Shown piece after piece: positions 1-8,334 of a stretch of DNA of 64,000 bases. The DNA comes from Spirosoma montaniterrae (GTDB lineage: Bacteria; Bacteroidota; Bacteroidia; Cytophagales; Spirosomataceae). Each line of letters begins with the position of its first letter. Positions within the stretch are counted from its first letter, which is position 1. The stretch covers positions 744,001 through 808,000 of the forward strand of contig NZ_CP014263.1 in assembly GCF_001988955.1 (NCBI RefSeq), given 5' to 3'. The position numbers and the translations under genes were made by a program. The notes under the pieces are model-generated. The model worked only from the letters and a program-made list of their open reading frames with translations, ran no database searches and was not told the DNA's origin.

Positions 1-1690
1 GCCTGAACAAACGGGCCGACCGTTCGGCATGGTAGGCCCGCGTACCCAACAGCCGCATGGCATCGACGCCCATGCGCAGCGACGAATCGAGTGTTTCGCG
101 GTAGACGTGTTCGATGCCTGCATCCATGAACTCGTAAGCGTCGTCGCGGTCGTAGGCCCGCACTAAAATTTTCAACTGCGGAAAGTGCCGCCGAACTGTT
201 TCGACCAATGCCAGCGATTTTTCGGGCGTATCGAGCGCAATGATAATCAGTTTGGCGTCGGCGGCTCCGGCAGATGCCAGCAGGTCGTAGCGCGATGCAT
301 CGCCGTAATAGACTTTCAACCCAATCCGGCGCAAAATATCGACCCGGTCAGAGTCGAAGTCAAGTACAGTAGTGCCAACCCCGCTGGCTCGCAGAAACCG
401 CCCGACAATGTTGCCAAACCGCCCAAAGCCCACTACCAGCACCGGGTTTTTCTCTTCGATGGTGTCGGTGTCGCGGTCAGGATGGCTGCGCGTACCGATG
501 CGCGGGAGTAGCAGACGTTCGTTAATCAGAAAGACCAACGGCGTCAGGGCCATACTCAGAGCCACTACGGCAGTGAGCAGCCCCGCCATCGACGCTTCCA
601 GAATACCATTCTGCGTGCAGAACGACAGCAGTACAAAAGCAAACTCGCCTACCTGCGAGAGAGCCAGCGCGAAAATCAGGTTCTGGTCGGTGCTTAGCTT
701 AAACCGCTTCCCTAATCCGGCCAGAATCAAAGCTTTCAGGGCCATGCTGCCCAGCACTAAGCCAGCCACCAAACCCGGCTGACTCACAATTAGCCCCACG
801 TTGACCGACGCGCCTACCGCAATAAAAAACAAGCCCAGCAACAGCCCCCGGAATGGGTCGATGTCGCTTTCCAGTTCGTGTTTATATTCGCTGTTTGCCA
901 GTACCACCCCGGCCACAAACGCGCCTAAGGCCGGGCTTAGACCCACTAATTCCATCAGATAAGCCACGCCACCCACCAGCAGCAGGGCCGATGCAATAAA
1001 CACCTCGCGCAGGCCGGTGCGGGCAATGACTCTGAACACAGGGCGCATACCGTAGCGGCCCAGCACTACCACAAAGGCTACCGCTCCCAACACAGCTAAC
1101 ATCCGCGCCCAGGCTGGCAACCCCTCCAATAGCGAGTGTTCGTGCGCCCCGGCAGCATCGCCCGGCAGCGGATACGTAGCCAGCAGCGGCAGTATTGCCA
1201 AAATTGGAATTACGGCAATGTCCTGAAACAACAACACGGCAAAGGTACTCTGCCCGGCTACCGAGGGCATGAGGTCTTTTTCGTTCAGGGTTTGCAGCAC
1301 GATAGCCGTTGACGACATCGCCAGAATCATGCCGATGGCGAAGGCGGGTTGAATAGGTACGCCCAGCAGGAAAGCCAGCCCGGCTACCGCCAGCGTTGTT
1401 AGCACCACCTGCAAACCACCCAGTCCCAGAATGGCCGTGCGCATCTTCCAGAGCAGGTCGGGTTCGAGTTCCAGCCCAACCAGAAAGAGCATAATCACCA
1501 CGCCAAACTCGGCAATGTGCATGATGTCGCCCCCTTCTTCGCCGACTAAGCCCAGCCCCGCCGGACCAATCACCAGCCCGGCCAGCAGATACCCCAGCAC
1601 CGAACCTAAACCTAATCGTTTGGCTAACGGCACAAAAATTACCCCGGCAGCTAAATAGATAATCGCCTGTAATAGTATGGATTCGGTCAT
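1..1690 (-). CDS. kefC: KefB/KefC-type potassium/proton antiporter (CPA2), 3' end outside window
   Basis: The minus-strand reading begins with ATG at 1690 and stays open for 563 codons to the window edge, so the C-terminus is missing. The first two thirds translate to a run of hydrophobic helices typical of the CPA2 Na+/H+ exchanger domain (LGYLLAGLVIGPAGLGL near the N-terminus, FGVVIMLFLVGLELEPDLLW, LFQDIAVIPILAILPLL). The part at about 1-460 translates to a TrkA-N/RCK nucleotide-binding domain with the glycine motif VLVVGFGRFGNIVGRF. It is expected to export K+ (or Na+) in exchange for protons at the inner membrane, gated by the RCK domain. The start overlaps the stop of the upstream oxidoreductase by 4 bp (ATGA), the same pairing as kefF-kefC of enterobacteria, which supports a two-gene operon. 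Confidence 0.9.
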   Translation of the reverse strand, partial: MTESILLQAIIYLAAGVIFVPLAKRLGLGSVLGYLLAGLVIGPAGLGLVGEEGGDIMHIAEFGVVIMLFLVGLELEPDLLWKMRTAILGLGGLQVVLTTLAVAGLAFLLGVPIQPAFAIGMILAMSSTAIVLQTLNEKDLMPSVAGQSTFAVLLFQDIAVIPILAILPLLATYPLPGDAAGAHEHSLLEGLPAWARMLAVLGAVAFVVVLGRYGMRPVFRVIARTGLREVFIASALLLVGGVAYLMELVGLSPALGAFVAGVVLANSEYKHELESDIDPFRGLLLGLFFIAVGASVNVGLIVSQPGLVAGLVLGSMALKALILAGLGKRFKLSTDQNLIFALALSQVGEFAFVLLSFCTQNGILEASMAGLLTAVVALSMALTPLVFLINERLLLPRIGTRSHPDRDTDTIEEKNPVLVVGFGRFGNIVGRFLRASGVGTTVLDFDSDRVDILRRIGLKVYYGDASRYDLLASAGAADAKLIIIALDTPEKSLALVETVRRHFPQLKILVRAYDRDDAYEFMDAGIEHVYRETLDSSLRMGVDAMRLLGTRAYHAERSARLFR

Positions 1691-2310
1691 GACTGGGGAG
1701 CAGGGTTAACGGTGAGTTCGTCGGTTGGGATAATGTCGTTGATGCAGGGTAGATCGAGTACGGTGGGAATGTCGATCAGGCCAGCGTCTAACTGAATCAG
1801 CAGATTGCGGTATTGCCGGGCCGCCTGCTGAATGCCCGCTTCGGTGATGCGGTGGGTGCCATGAACGGCAAACGGTGGCAGGTAGGTCATCTTACACAAA
1901 CGGGCGGTCTGCTCCAGCGGAGCCAGAAATTGCCGCACCGTGTAGCGGTTGTAGCCCGCTTCGTTGTAGGCTTCGCGCTGACCACCAATGGTCATTACAT
2001 TCATCAATTTTTTGCCCGTAAGTGCCACTCCCTGACGCCCATAGGCCCAGCCGTGTTCCAGCGTCAGGTCTTCCCATTGTTTCAGCATGGCCGGGGTGCT
2101 GTACCAGTACATAGGATGATGCAGCAGAATATAATCGTGTGCCAGCAACAGTTGTTGTTCGCGGTCAATGTCAATATCGAAGTCCGGGTATTCCTCATAC
2201 AGGTCGTTGATGGTGACGAACGGTAAATCGCGAATAGCCCGAAGCATGACCTGGTTCACGCGCGATTTTTCGAGGGCCGGATGCGCAAACTGAATGAGTA
2301 TAGACGACAT
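1687..2310 (-). CDS. kefF: NAD(P)H oxidoreductase, flavodoxin-like, KefF-type ancillary subunit
   Basis: This 207-residue protein has the flavodoxin-fold quinone reductase pattern: an N-terminal beta strand MSSILIQFAHP, the central motif HDYILLHHPMYWYSTPAMLK and the segment EHGWAYG. Members of this family (KefF, MdaB, NQO2-like) bind FMN and reduce quinones, and KefF also activates KefC. An in-frame ATG exists 30 bp further upstream at 2340, but the conserved strand starts at the second methionine, so 2310 is preferred. The gene is translationally coupled to the antiporter that follows it, which supports a regulator/channel pair responding to electrophile stress. The family call is firm; the regulatory role is inferred from position. 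Confidence 0.87.
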   Translation of the reverse strand: MSSILIQFAHPALEKSRVNQVMLRAIRDLPFVTINDLYEEYPDFDIDIDREQQLLLAHDYILLHHPMYWYSTPAMLKQWEDLTLEHGWAYGRQGVALTGKKLMNVMTIGGQREAYNEAGYNRYTVRQFLAPLEQTARLCKMTYLPPFAVHGTHRITEAGIQQAARQYRNLLIQLDAGLIDIPTVLDLPCINDIIPTDELTVNPAPQS

Positions 2311-2482
2311 AAGGAAGATAGTAGCAGACAAGGCAGGCAAAAGCCGATTCCTGAAAAGGTTGTTAACTTTGCCAACTTACGTCCGGTTGTCAGGTCGGTG
2401 TTCGCTAAATTAGAAAAACCTGCCTAACAAACCACTTTCCGGCTGGTTGATGTTATTGAATCAATTGAGTTTTTAACTTACT

Positions 2483-3463
2483 ATGCTATACCCGCTTACA
2501 TTCGAGACGATTTACAAAGATAAAATCTGGGGAGGTCAGAAAATAAAAACCATTTTGGGTAAAGACTTCAGTCCGCTGCCCAATTGTGGCGAAACCTGGG
2601 AAGTTTCTGACGTAGAAGGCAACGTATCGGTGGTGCGTGAAGGTGTGCTGAAAGGCAAAAGCCTGCGTGAACTGGTGCAACACTACAAAGGTGAGTTGGT
2701 TGGGCAGCACGTGTATGAGCAATACGGCGACCGGTTTCCACTGCTCATCAAATTCATCGACGCCAACGACGACCTCTCGATTCAGGTTCACCCCGACGAC
2801 GAACTGGCCCGACAGCGCGGCACCGGCTTCGGCAAAACCGAGATGTGGTACATCATGCAGGCCGACGAGGGCGCGAAACTCAATTCAGGCTTCAACCGCG
2901 ACCTCACAAAAGACGAGTACGTGCAGGCCGTGGCCGACAATACGATTCAGGATGTATTAAACATCGAAACCGCCGAGCCGGGCGACATCTTTTTTCTGCC
3001 CGCCGGTCGGGTACATTACATTGGCAAGGGGCTGCTGCTGGCCGAAATCCAGCAAACGTCGGACACCACCTACCGCATTTATGACTTCGACCGCGTTGAT
3101 GCCACCACCGGCCAAAAACGTGAATTGCACACCGAACAGGCCGTTGATGCCATCGACTACAAACATTACGACCACTACAAAACGCCCTACGAGCGCAAAC
3201 TCAACGAAAGCGTGAATGCCGTAACGAGCGATTATTTCGTTACGAACGTGCTGAATTTCAATCAGGAAGTAGAACACGACTACACGCACATCGACTCGTT
3301 CGTGATTCTGATCTGCGTATCGGGCGGCTTAACGATTAATGCACCGGGCGGCTACAGTTTGCCCCTCAGCATGGGTCAATGCGCGCTGATTCCGGCCTCC
3401 GTCCGCAACGTAACCCTCGTTCCCGACGGCGACATGACCGTGCTGGAAACGTATGTGCCGTAG
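2483..3463 (+). CDS. manA: Class I mannose-6-phosphate isomerase
   Basis: A 326-residue cupin-type enzyme that interconverts mannose 6-phosphate and fructose 6-phosphate. Diagnostic segments are the N-terminal IYKDKIWGGQKI, the metal-site region LIKFIDANDDLSIQVHPDD (the zinc ligands include the Gln and His of QVHPDD), GKTEMWYIMQAD, and the catalytic-face motif FLPAGRVHYIGKGLLLAEIQ with TSDTTYRIYDFDR. The short length, without the extra helical domain of E. coli ManA, is usual in Bacteroidota and Firmicutes. It stands alone with its own upstream region and is followed 23 bp later by the transposase gene, which is probably an unrelated insertion. Confidence 0.94.
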   Translation: MLYPLTFETIYKDKIWGGQKIKTILGKDFSPLPNCGETWEVSDVEGNVSVVREGVLKGKSLRELVQHYKGELVGQHVYEQYGDRFPLLIKFIDANDDLSIQVHPDDELARQRGTGFGKTEMWYIMQADEGAKLNSGFNRDLTKDEYVQAVADNTIQDVLNIETAEPGDIFFLPAGRVHYIGKGLLLAEIQQTSDTTYRIYDFDRVDATTGQKRELHTEQAVDAIDYKHYDHYKTPYERKLNESVNAVTSDYFVTNVLNFNQEVEHDYTHIDSFVILICVSGGLTINAPGGYSLPLSMGQCALIPASVRNVTLVPDGDMTVLETYVP

Positions 3464-3486
3464 TGCTGCCCCCGTAAATTACGACT

Positions 3487-3951
3487 ATGCCAAACACCTA
3501 TACCCAGATTTACATTCAAACCGTTTTTGCCGTTAAACACCGACATGGCTTGATTAGAGCCGAATGGGAGCAAAGCTTGTACAAATACATGACGGGCATT
3601 GTGCAGAAGCAAGGGCATAAGCTCATTGCCATCAACGGTATGCCAGACCATGTACATGCATTCGTTGGTTTGAATCCGAAACAAGCTGTTTCTGAATTGG
3701 TCCAATACCTCAAAATGGACTCGTCAAAGTGGATTAATGAGAATAAACTTACGATGGGCCGCTTTGAATGGCAGACGGGCTACGGCGCATTTTCATACGG
3801 TCATTCGCAGATTGACGACGTTGTTAAGTACATTCAGAACCAGAAACAACACCATAACAGGCGAACGTTTCTGGACGAATACGCAGCATTTTTACACAGA
3901 TTTAACGTACCCTACGACGAGCGTTATGTATTTAAGCCCGTAGAAGATTGA
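3487..3951 (+). CDS. IS200/IS605-like tyrosine transposase, probably REP-associated (RAYT)
   Basis: A 154-residue Y1 (HUH) transposase. The metal-binding pair is seen in NGMPDHVHAFVGL (H-V-H), and the catalytic tyrosine is most likely in the helix QIDDVVKYIQNQKQHH. The protein ends with the usual C-terminal FNVPYDERYVF segment. No insertion-sequence ends flank the gene. Instead, 56 bp downstream begins an array of GTCGC..GCGAC hairpins. That arrangement is known for REP-associated tyrosine transposases, which process hairpin DNA in REP sequences rather than moving as a classical IS. It lies immediately after manA with only 23 bp between. Single-copy RAYT versus active IS200 copy cannot be decided from one window. 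Confidence 0.85.
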   Translation: MPNTYTQIYIQTVFAVKHRHGLIRAEWEQSLYKYMTGIVQKQGHKLIAINGMPDHVHAFVGLNPKQAVSELVQYLKMDSSKWINENKLTMGRFEWQTGYGAFSYGHSQIDDVVKYIQNQKQHHNRRTFLDEYAAFLHRFNVPYDERYVFKPVED

Positions 3952-4006
3952 GAGCACCGCACTATTGAAAACGGTGTGTAGAAGATTACAATTCCATCTA
4001 ATCCCT

Positions 4007-4264
4007 GTCGCGTTAGCGACTCAATGGTTGTAGCAATATACATTCTCATTATTCCCTTCGTCACATAACGACCAGCTATTGGTAGCTTGTATTACAACAC
4101 GTTCAGCCCGTCGCGTTAGCGACTTAATGTTTATAGCTATATCTATTAATGTGAGTCCTCCCGTCGCGTAGCGACCAAACGTGTTAGTTGTATTCGGTTT
4201 GGTCGCTAACGCGACGGAGGGAAGGGGGGGCGGTTTTCTACAAACTTTTGGTCGCTAACGCGAC
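4007..4264. repeat. Array of REP-like hairpins with about 50-bp spacing next to the transposase
   Basis: The 14-mer GTCGCGTTAGCGAC (5-bp stem GTCGC/GCGAC, GTTA loop) occurs at 4007-4020 and 4110-4123, with a 13-nt version at 4163-4175 and a decayed version at 4060-4072. The reverse complement occurs at 4202-4215 and 4251-4264. Start-to-start distances are 53, 50, 53, 39 and 49 bp. The first units are followed by a related tail (TNAATGNTTNTAGC). Orientation is four forward, then two inverted, as in BIME-type REP clusters. The stretch 3952-4387 contains no convincing gene. Confidence 0.85.
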
Positions 4265-4387
4265 GGGATTGACAAGGGGAAATTTTTATCGAAGTTCACA
4301 CTGCACTACTCCAACGCTGGGTATCTCGCTCTGCCTTGTCGTAGATATAAGATAATGTGACGGTAAAAGACGGACAGGGTCAGGATT

Positions 4388-4621
4388 TTATAACTCATTA
4401 AGCAGGTCAGCTAAGGGGTGGGCCTGTTTGGTACCCTGCTCAACGGCTTTGAGTTCCTGAATAGCTTCTTTTAATTGAGTGATAAGCTGCTTTTTGGTTG
4501 GCTCGGCGATTTCGTACTGATCCAGATCGGCGTATTGTTTCTTTAACTTCTTCCAATCGCTCATCGGAATAAAAACGCCGGTTGGGTTGCCCTTGCTATC
4601 GTGTATGATTTGCAGATTCAT
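4388..4621 (-). CDS. Orphan antitoxin-like protein
   Basis: A 77-residue protein beginning MNLQIIHDSKGNPTGVFIP followed by MSDWKKLKKQY. This beta-strand opening with a 'GNPTGVFIP..W' motif and a charged helical C-terminus resembles the small Bacteroidota antitoxin-like proteins normally paired with RelE/ParE-type toxins; that resemblance is from memory of the family and is not proven. An in-frame ATG 36 bp upstream (4657) would add 12 residues. No toxin-like ORF lies on either side: the REP array is downstream and a divergent secreted-protein gene is upstream. It may be a solitary antitoxin or the remnant of a lost pair. Confidence 0.55.
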   Translation of the reverse strand: MNLQIIHDSKGNPTGVFIPMSDWKKLKKQYADLDQYEIAEPTKKQLITQLKEAIQELKAVEQGTKQAHPLADLLNEL

Positions 4622-4808
4622 ACAGTTGAAGTTTTGCTCAATTACAAGAGAAACCATTATGCCAATATAATAATTTCGACGCAGCTTGACATAGGTGTCA
4701 TCTTAATAAATTGGTCTCACTGACATTGTGGATTAGAGGGAACATTGCCGATCATTTGTATTTTTAAGCCGTCATCAAGAATTTGGTTACCTAAATCCCA
4801 TTTGTTTC

Positions 4809-5372
4809 ATGCAACTGCTACAAGTTATACTGTTCTTTTTAGCTGGTTTATCACTTTCTACGTTTGCACAGAACCCGCCCGCCGACACGATGAGTCTTGA
4901 ACAATTTACTGACCGAACAGTAACAATCGTCACGCTAACCGATTATAAGTTACCTGACGTGAATTTGGGTATGAATCGGCTATATGTACGTATTCGTAAA
5001 GCTACTATTAATACAGTTTCACGTTACTTCTTCACTTTCGATAAAATAAGTACTGATAAGGGCAATGGCTTTGCGCTCAATTACGAAGAAATTGGCGGGA
5101 TGATTGCTGCTATTGGTCGGCTGAGTCAGGAGATTGATGCCGCCCTACGCGAGAAAGCTGATTATAAGGAGAGCCGTTATAGCACCTACCGGGGCATACG
5201 AGTCGGTTATTTTGTTGAGAACGGAAAAGTTAGATGGTTTATAGATGGGGCTCCCAACGCCCTACACATCTACTATCGTACTATCGGCTCAATAAACGTT
5301 GCCGACATCGGTCCTTTCGAAAAAGCACTTATTGATGCTAAACGAAAGATTGATCAAATGATGGATAGATAA
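4809..5372 (+). CDS. Secreted protein of unknown function
   Basis: I do not recognise this 187-residue protein. The first 20 residues (MQLLQVILFFLAGLSLSTFA, then QNPP) form a clear Sec signal peptide with cleavage expected after TFA. The mature part has alternating strands and one helix and no cysteines, lipobox or membrane segments, so it is likely a small soluble periplasmic or secreted protein. It is more AT-rich than its neighbours clpB and manA, suggesting a lineage-specific or acquired gene. It is followed by a terminator shared with the convergent clpB gene. Confidence 0.65.
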   Translation: MQLLQVILFFLAGLSLSTFAQNPPADTMSLEQFTDRTVTIVTLTDYKLPDVNLGMNRLYVRIRKATINTVSRYFFTFDKISTDKGNGFALNYEEIGGMIAAIGRLSQEIDAALREKADYKESRYSTYRGIRVGYFVENGKVRWFIDGAPNALHIYYRTIGSINVADIGPFEKALIDAKRKIDQMMDR

Positions 5373-5481
5373 CTCTCTGTTGTTCAGAAGGATAGAAAAG
5401 TGTTGCTCAGTTTGGTGAACTTGTGTCTGTATAGACATTGTGTTGTCGCCTTCAAAGAAAGATTTACCCCTTTCTGTAAAG

Positions 5482-5511
5482 CAAAAACGCCCGACTTCGC
5501 AGCCGGGCGTT
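5482..5511 (-). terminator. Rho-independent terminator after clpB
   Basis: Stem arms AACGCCCG (5486-5493) and CGGGCGTT (5504-5511) enclose a 10-nt loop. On the minus strand the stem is followed by TTTTTGC, so it fits termination of clpB, which ends 21 bp upstream. Confidence 0.8.
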
Positions 5512-5531
5512 CTCAAATCTATCACACTACC

Positions 5532-8183
5532 TTACTCCAACACCGGCACCACCTTGTCTAAGTTGTAGAAGATGATGTCTTCGGTGCCGTTCTCGTCTTC
5601 GTTGAGCATCATGCCCACGATGGCGTTCTTCTGAATGCGGCCCGACAGAATCTCTTTCGAGAGGGCGTTCAGCACGCGCCGTTGCAGTACGCGCTTCAGC
5701 GGGCGGGCACCAAACTGCGGGTCGAAACCTTCGCGGGCAATGAAGTCGAGCACCTCTTTGTCGGCTTCGAGTGCGATGCCCTGCTCGGCCAAACGGTGTT
5801 GAATCTGCCGAAACTGAATGTCCAGAATTTTCCGCATCTCGCGTCTGGTCAACGGCTGGAACATCACCAATTCATCAATCCGGTTCAGGAATTCGGGCCG
5901 CAGGGTCTGTTTCAGCAACTCGAACACTTCTTCTTTCGTGTCGTCAATCACCTGCACGGCGTTCGTATCGTTGATGTCGGCGAACCGTTCGCGGATGATG
6001 TGCGACCCGATGTTCGAGGTCATGATGATAATCGTGTTCTTGAAATTTGCCACGCGCCCTTTGTTGTCGGTCAGGCGTCCGTCGTCGAGCACCTGCAACA
6101 AAATATTGAACACGTCGGGGTGCGCTTTCTCGATTTCGTCCAGCAGAATTACGCTGTATGGTTTCCGGCGCACGGCTTCGGTTAGCTGACCACCTTCGTC
6201 GTAGCCCACGTAGCCCGGAGGGGCACCAATTAACCGGCTGGCGGCATGACGCTCCTGATATTCAGACATATCAATCCGAACCAGTGCGTTATCATCGTTG
6301 AACAGGAACTCGGCTAATGCCTTCGCCAATTCGGTTTTACCGACGCCCGTAGTGCCGAGGAACAGGAACGAACCGATGGGCCGTTTGGGGTCCTGCATAC
6401 CGGCCCGGCTCCGGCGCACGGCATCGGCCACCACCTGAATGGCTTCTTCCTGACCAGCTACGCGTTTGCCCAATTCAGCTTCAAGAAACAGCAATTTGTC
6501 GCGCTCTGACTGTAGCATCCGGCTCACCGGAATACCCGTCCATTTCGCCACCACTTCGGCGATGTCTTCCGACGTAACTTCTTCCTGGAGCATCCGGTCG
6601 CTCCCCTCTCCCGACGGAGAGGGGTCGGGGGTGAGGTCCTTCAACCGTTTTTCCATTTCTGGAATGCGCCCGTAGCGGATTTCGGCCACTTTGCCGTAGT
6701 CGCCTGCGCGTTCGGCCTGTTCGGCTTCGATGCGGAGCTGATCGAGTTGTTCTTTCAGTGTCCGACCTTCGTTGACCGATGCTTTTTCGGTTTCCCAGCG
6801 GGCCTGCAATTCGGTGCGCTGCTCGTTGAGGTCGGCAATTTGTCGGCTCAGCAGGCTCTCTTTCTCGCGGTCGTCTTCGCGCCGGATGGCTTCGCGCTCA
6901 ATTTCCAACTGCATGATGCGCCGGTTCAACTCGTCCAATTCTTCGGGCACCGAATCAATCTCTAAGCGCAGTTTCGCAGCCGCTTCGTCCATGAGGTCAA
7001 TGGCTTTGTCGGGCAGAAAACGGTCTGAAATATAGCGGTGCGACAGTTCAACGGCGGCAATTACGGCGTCGTCTTTTATACGCACGCCGTGGTGCAATTC
7101 GTAGCGTTCTTTGATACCGCGCAGAATCGAAATGGCATCGGGTACGTCGGGTTCATCGACCAGTACGGCCTGAAACCGGCGTTCGAGAGCCTTATCCTTC
7201 TCAATGTATTTCTGATACTCTTTCAGGGTGGTAGCACCAATGGCATGGAGTTCGCCACGAGCCAGGGCGGGTTTCAGCAGGTTGGCCGCGTCCATCGCGC
7301 CTTCACCACTGCCACCCGCGCCAATGAGCGTGTGAATTTCATCGATGAACAGCACAATTTCGCCTTCCGAATCGGTCACTTCCTTGATGACTGCCTTCAG
7401 CCGCTCTTCAAACTCGCCTTTGTATTTGGCTCCGGCCACTAACAAACCCATGTCGAGCGACATAATCGTTTTCGACTTCAGGTTTTCGGGCACGTCGCCC
7501 TGCACGATGCGCTGAGCCAGCCCTTCTACGATGGCTGTTTTTCCGACGCCGGGTTCGCCCAGCAGCATCGGGTTGTTTTTGGTTCGGCGGCTCAGAATCT
7601 GAAGCACCCGCCGTATTTCTTCGTCGCGGCCAATGACGGGGTCAATTTTACCCTCGCTGGCCCGTTTGTTCAGGTTAATGCCGTACCGTTCGAGCGATTG
7701 GTACGTAGCTTCTGCGTTTTGGTCTTTCACGGGGTTATTCTTGCCACGCAGTTCGCGAATGGCGTCTTTTAAAGTCTGTTCAGTAAAACCAATATCGTTC
7801 AATAACGTGGCAACGGCGTCTTTACCGCCTACGAGTCCGAGCAACATCATTTCGACGCTAACGTACTCGTCGCCAAAGTCTTTCATTTGCTTTTGAGCGC
7901 GTTGCAAAGCTGCGTTCAGGTCGTTGCCGAGGTAGATGCCCTGACTGCCGCCCGAAACGGACACTTTCGGGTAGCCGTTTACGATGGCGTCGAGCGCGAG
8001 GGTCAGGCGTTTGCTATCGGTGCTAAGTTTCTTCGCCAGAAACCCGACCGTATTGGGGTCTTCTTCCAGAATGGCTTTCAGCACGTGGCCGGTTTCAACG
8101 GTCTGTTGCAGATTGCCCTGCGCCATCTGAGCCGCGTGCTGCACGACCTCCTGCGCCTTGATGGTATAGTTGTTGAAGTTCAT
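5532..8183 (-). CDS. clpB: ATP-dependent disaggregase ClpB
   Basis: An 883-residue Hsp100 chaperone that works with DnaK to pull proteins out of aggregates in the cytoplasm. Visible in order: N-domain repeats (residues 1-150), NBD1 Walker A GEPGVGKT (about 205), Walker [13 protein letters not shown], a coiled M-domain (about 410-515), NBD2 [10 protein letters not shown], Walker A GTTGVGKT (about 610), [13 protein letters not shown] pore loop and the C-terminal D2-small domain with [16 protein letters not shown] [12 protein letters not shown]. The oddity is 13 residues, [11 protein letters not shown] with flanks (about residues 516-528), lying between the M-domain and NBD2; they are encoded by a palindromic repeat and are absent from the family as I know it. 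No CIRCE-type operator is seen upstream. Confidence 0.97.
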   Translation of the reverse strand: MNFNNYTIKAQEVVQHAAQMAQGNLQQTVETGHVLKAILEEDPNTVGFLAKKLSTDSKRLTLALDAIVNGYPKVSVSGGSQGIYLGNDLNAALQRAQKQMKDFGDEYVSVEMMLLGLVGGKDAVATLLNDIGFTEQTLKDAIRELRGKNNPVKDQNAEATYQSLERYGINLNKRASEGKIDPVIGRDEEIRRVLQILSRRTKNNPMLLGEPGVGKTAIVEGLAQRIVQGDVPENLKSKTIMSLDMGLLVAGAKYKGEFEERLKAVIKEVTDSEGEIVLFIDEIHTLIGAGGSGEGAMDAANLLKPALARGELHAIGATTLKEYQKYIEKDKALERRFQAVLVDEPDVPDAISILRGIKERYELHHGVRIKDDAVIAAVELSHRYISDRFLPDKAIDLMDEAAAKLRLEIDSVPEELDELNRRIMQLEIEREAIRREDDREKESLLSRQIADLNEQRTELQARWETEKASVNEGRTLKEQLDQLRIEAEQAERAGDYGKVAEIRYGRIPEMEKRLKDLTPDPSPSGEGSDRMLQEEVTSEDIAEVVAKWTGIPVSRMLQSERDKLLFLEAELGKRVAGQEEAIQVVADAVRRSRAGMQDPKRPIGSFLFLGTTGVGKTELAKALAEFLFNDDNALVRIDMSEYQERHAASRLIGAPPGYVGYDEGGQLTEAVRRKPYSVILLDEIEKAHPDVFNILLQVLDDGRLTDNKGRVANFKNTIIIMTSNIGSHIIRERFADINDTNAVQVIDDTKEEVFELLKQTLRPEFLNRIDELVMFQPLTRREMRKILDIQFRQIQHRLAEQGIALEADKEVLDFIAREGFDPQFGARPLKRVLQRRVLNALSKEILSGRIQKNAIVGMMLNEDENGTEDIIFYNLDKVVPVLE
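6600..6638. repeat. Palindromic repeat inserted in frame in clpB
   Basis: Thirty-nine bases encode [13 protein letters not shown] in the clpB frame. The core is a hairpin with arms CCCCTCTCC (6603-6611) and GGAGAGGGG (6616-6624) around CGAC. The same kind of motif, read as PSPxGEG, sits in miaB at 25736-25829. Repeats giving [11 protein letters not shown] peptides are widespread in Bacteroidota genomes. Length is a multiple of three, so the reading frame is preserved. Confidence 0.8.
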
Positions 8184-8192
8184 GACAGTGAG

Positions 8193-8267
8193 CAGTTATC
8201 AGCCAACAACCAACAATGTAGACAGTCTCTTAAACACTGCTACTTGTTGATTGTTGGCTGATAACTG
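8193..8267. repeat. Intergenic palindrome upstream of clpB
   Basis: Arm CAGTTATCAGCCAACAA (from 8193) is the reverse complement, with small differences, of the segment ending at 8267 (TTGTTGGCTGATAACTG). The loop is about 30 nt. The core AGCCAACAACCAACA also occurs in the palindrome at 36215-36300. It lies between the clpB start and the end of the DUF418 gene. Confidence 0.75.
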
Positions 8268-8334
8268 TAAAAGCAAATCACGGACCGAAGCAATTTTTAA
8301 GACATTTTGGCGGAAATAAGCGCAATTTTGGGCT

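Noticed and set aside
4007..4264. CRISPR array
   Set aside because: Spacing is regular, but the repeat is only 14 bp, is found in both orientations, and no cas genes are present; REP elements beside a transposase explain it better.
5289..5525. Small minus-strand ORF after clpB
   Set aside because: It overlaps the secreted-protein gene 3' end and the clpB terminator; no family or start signal.
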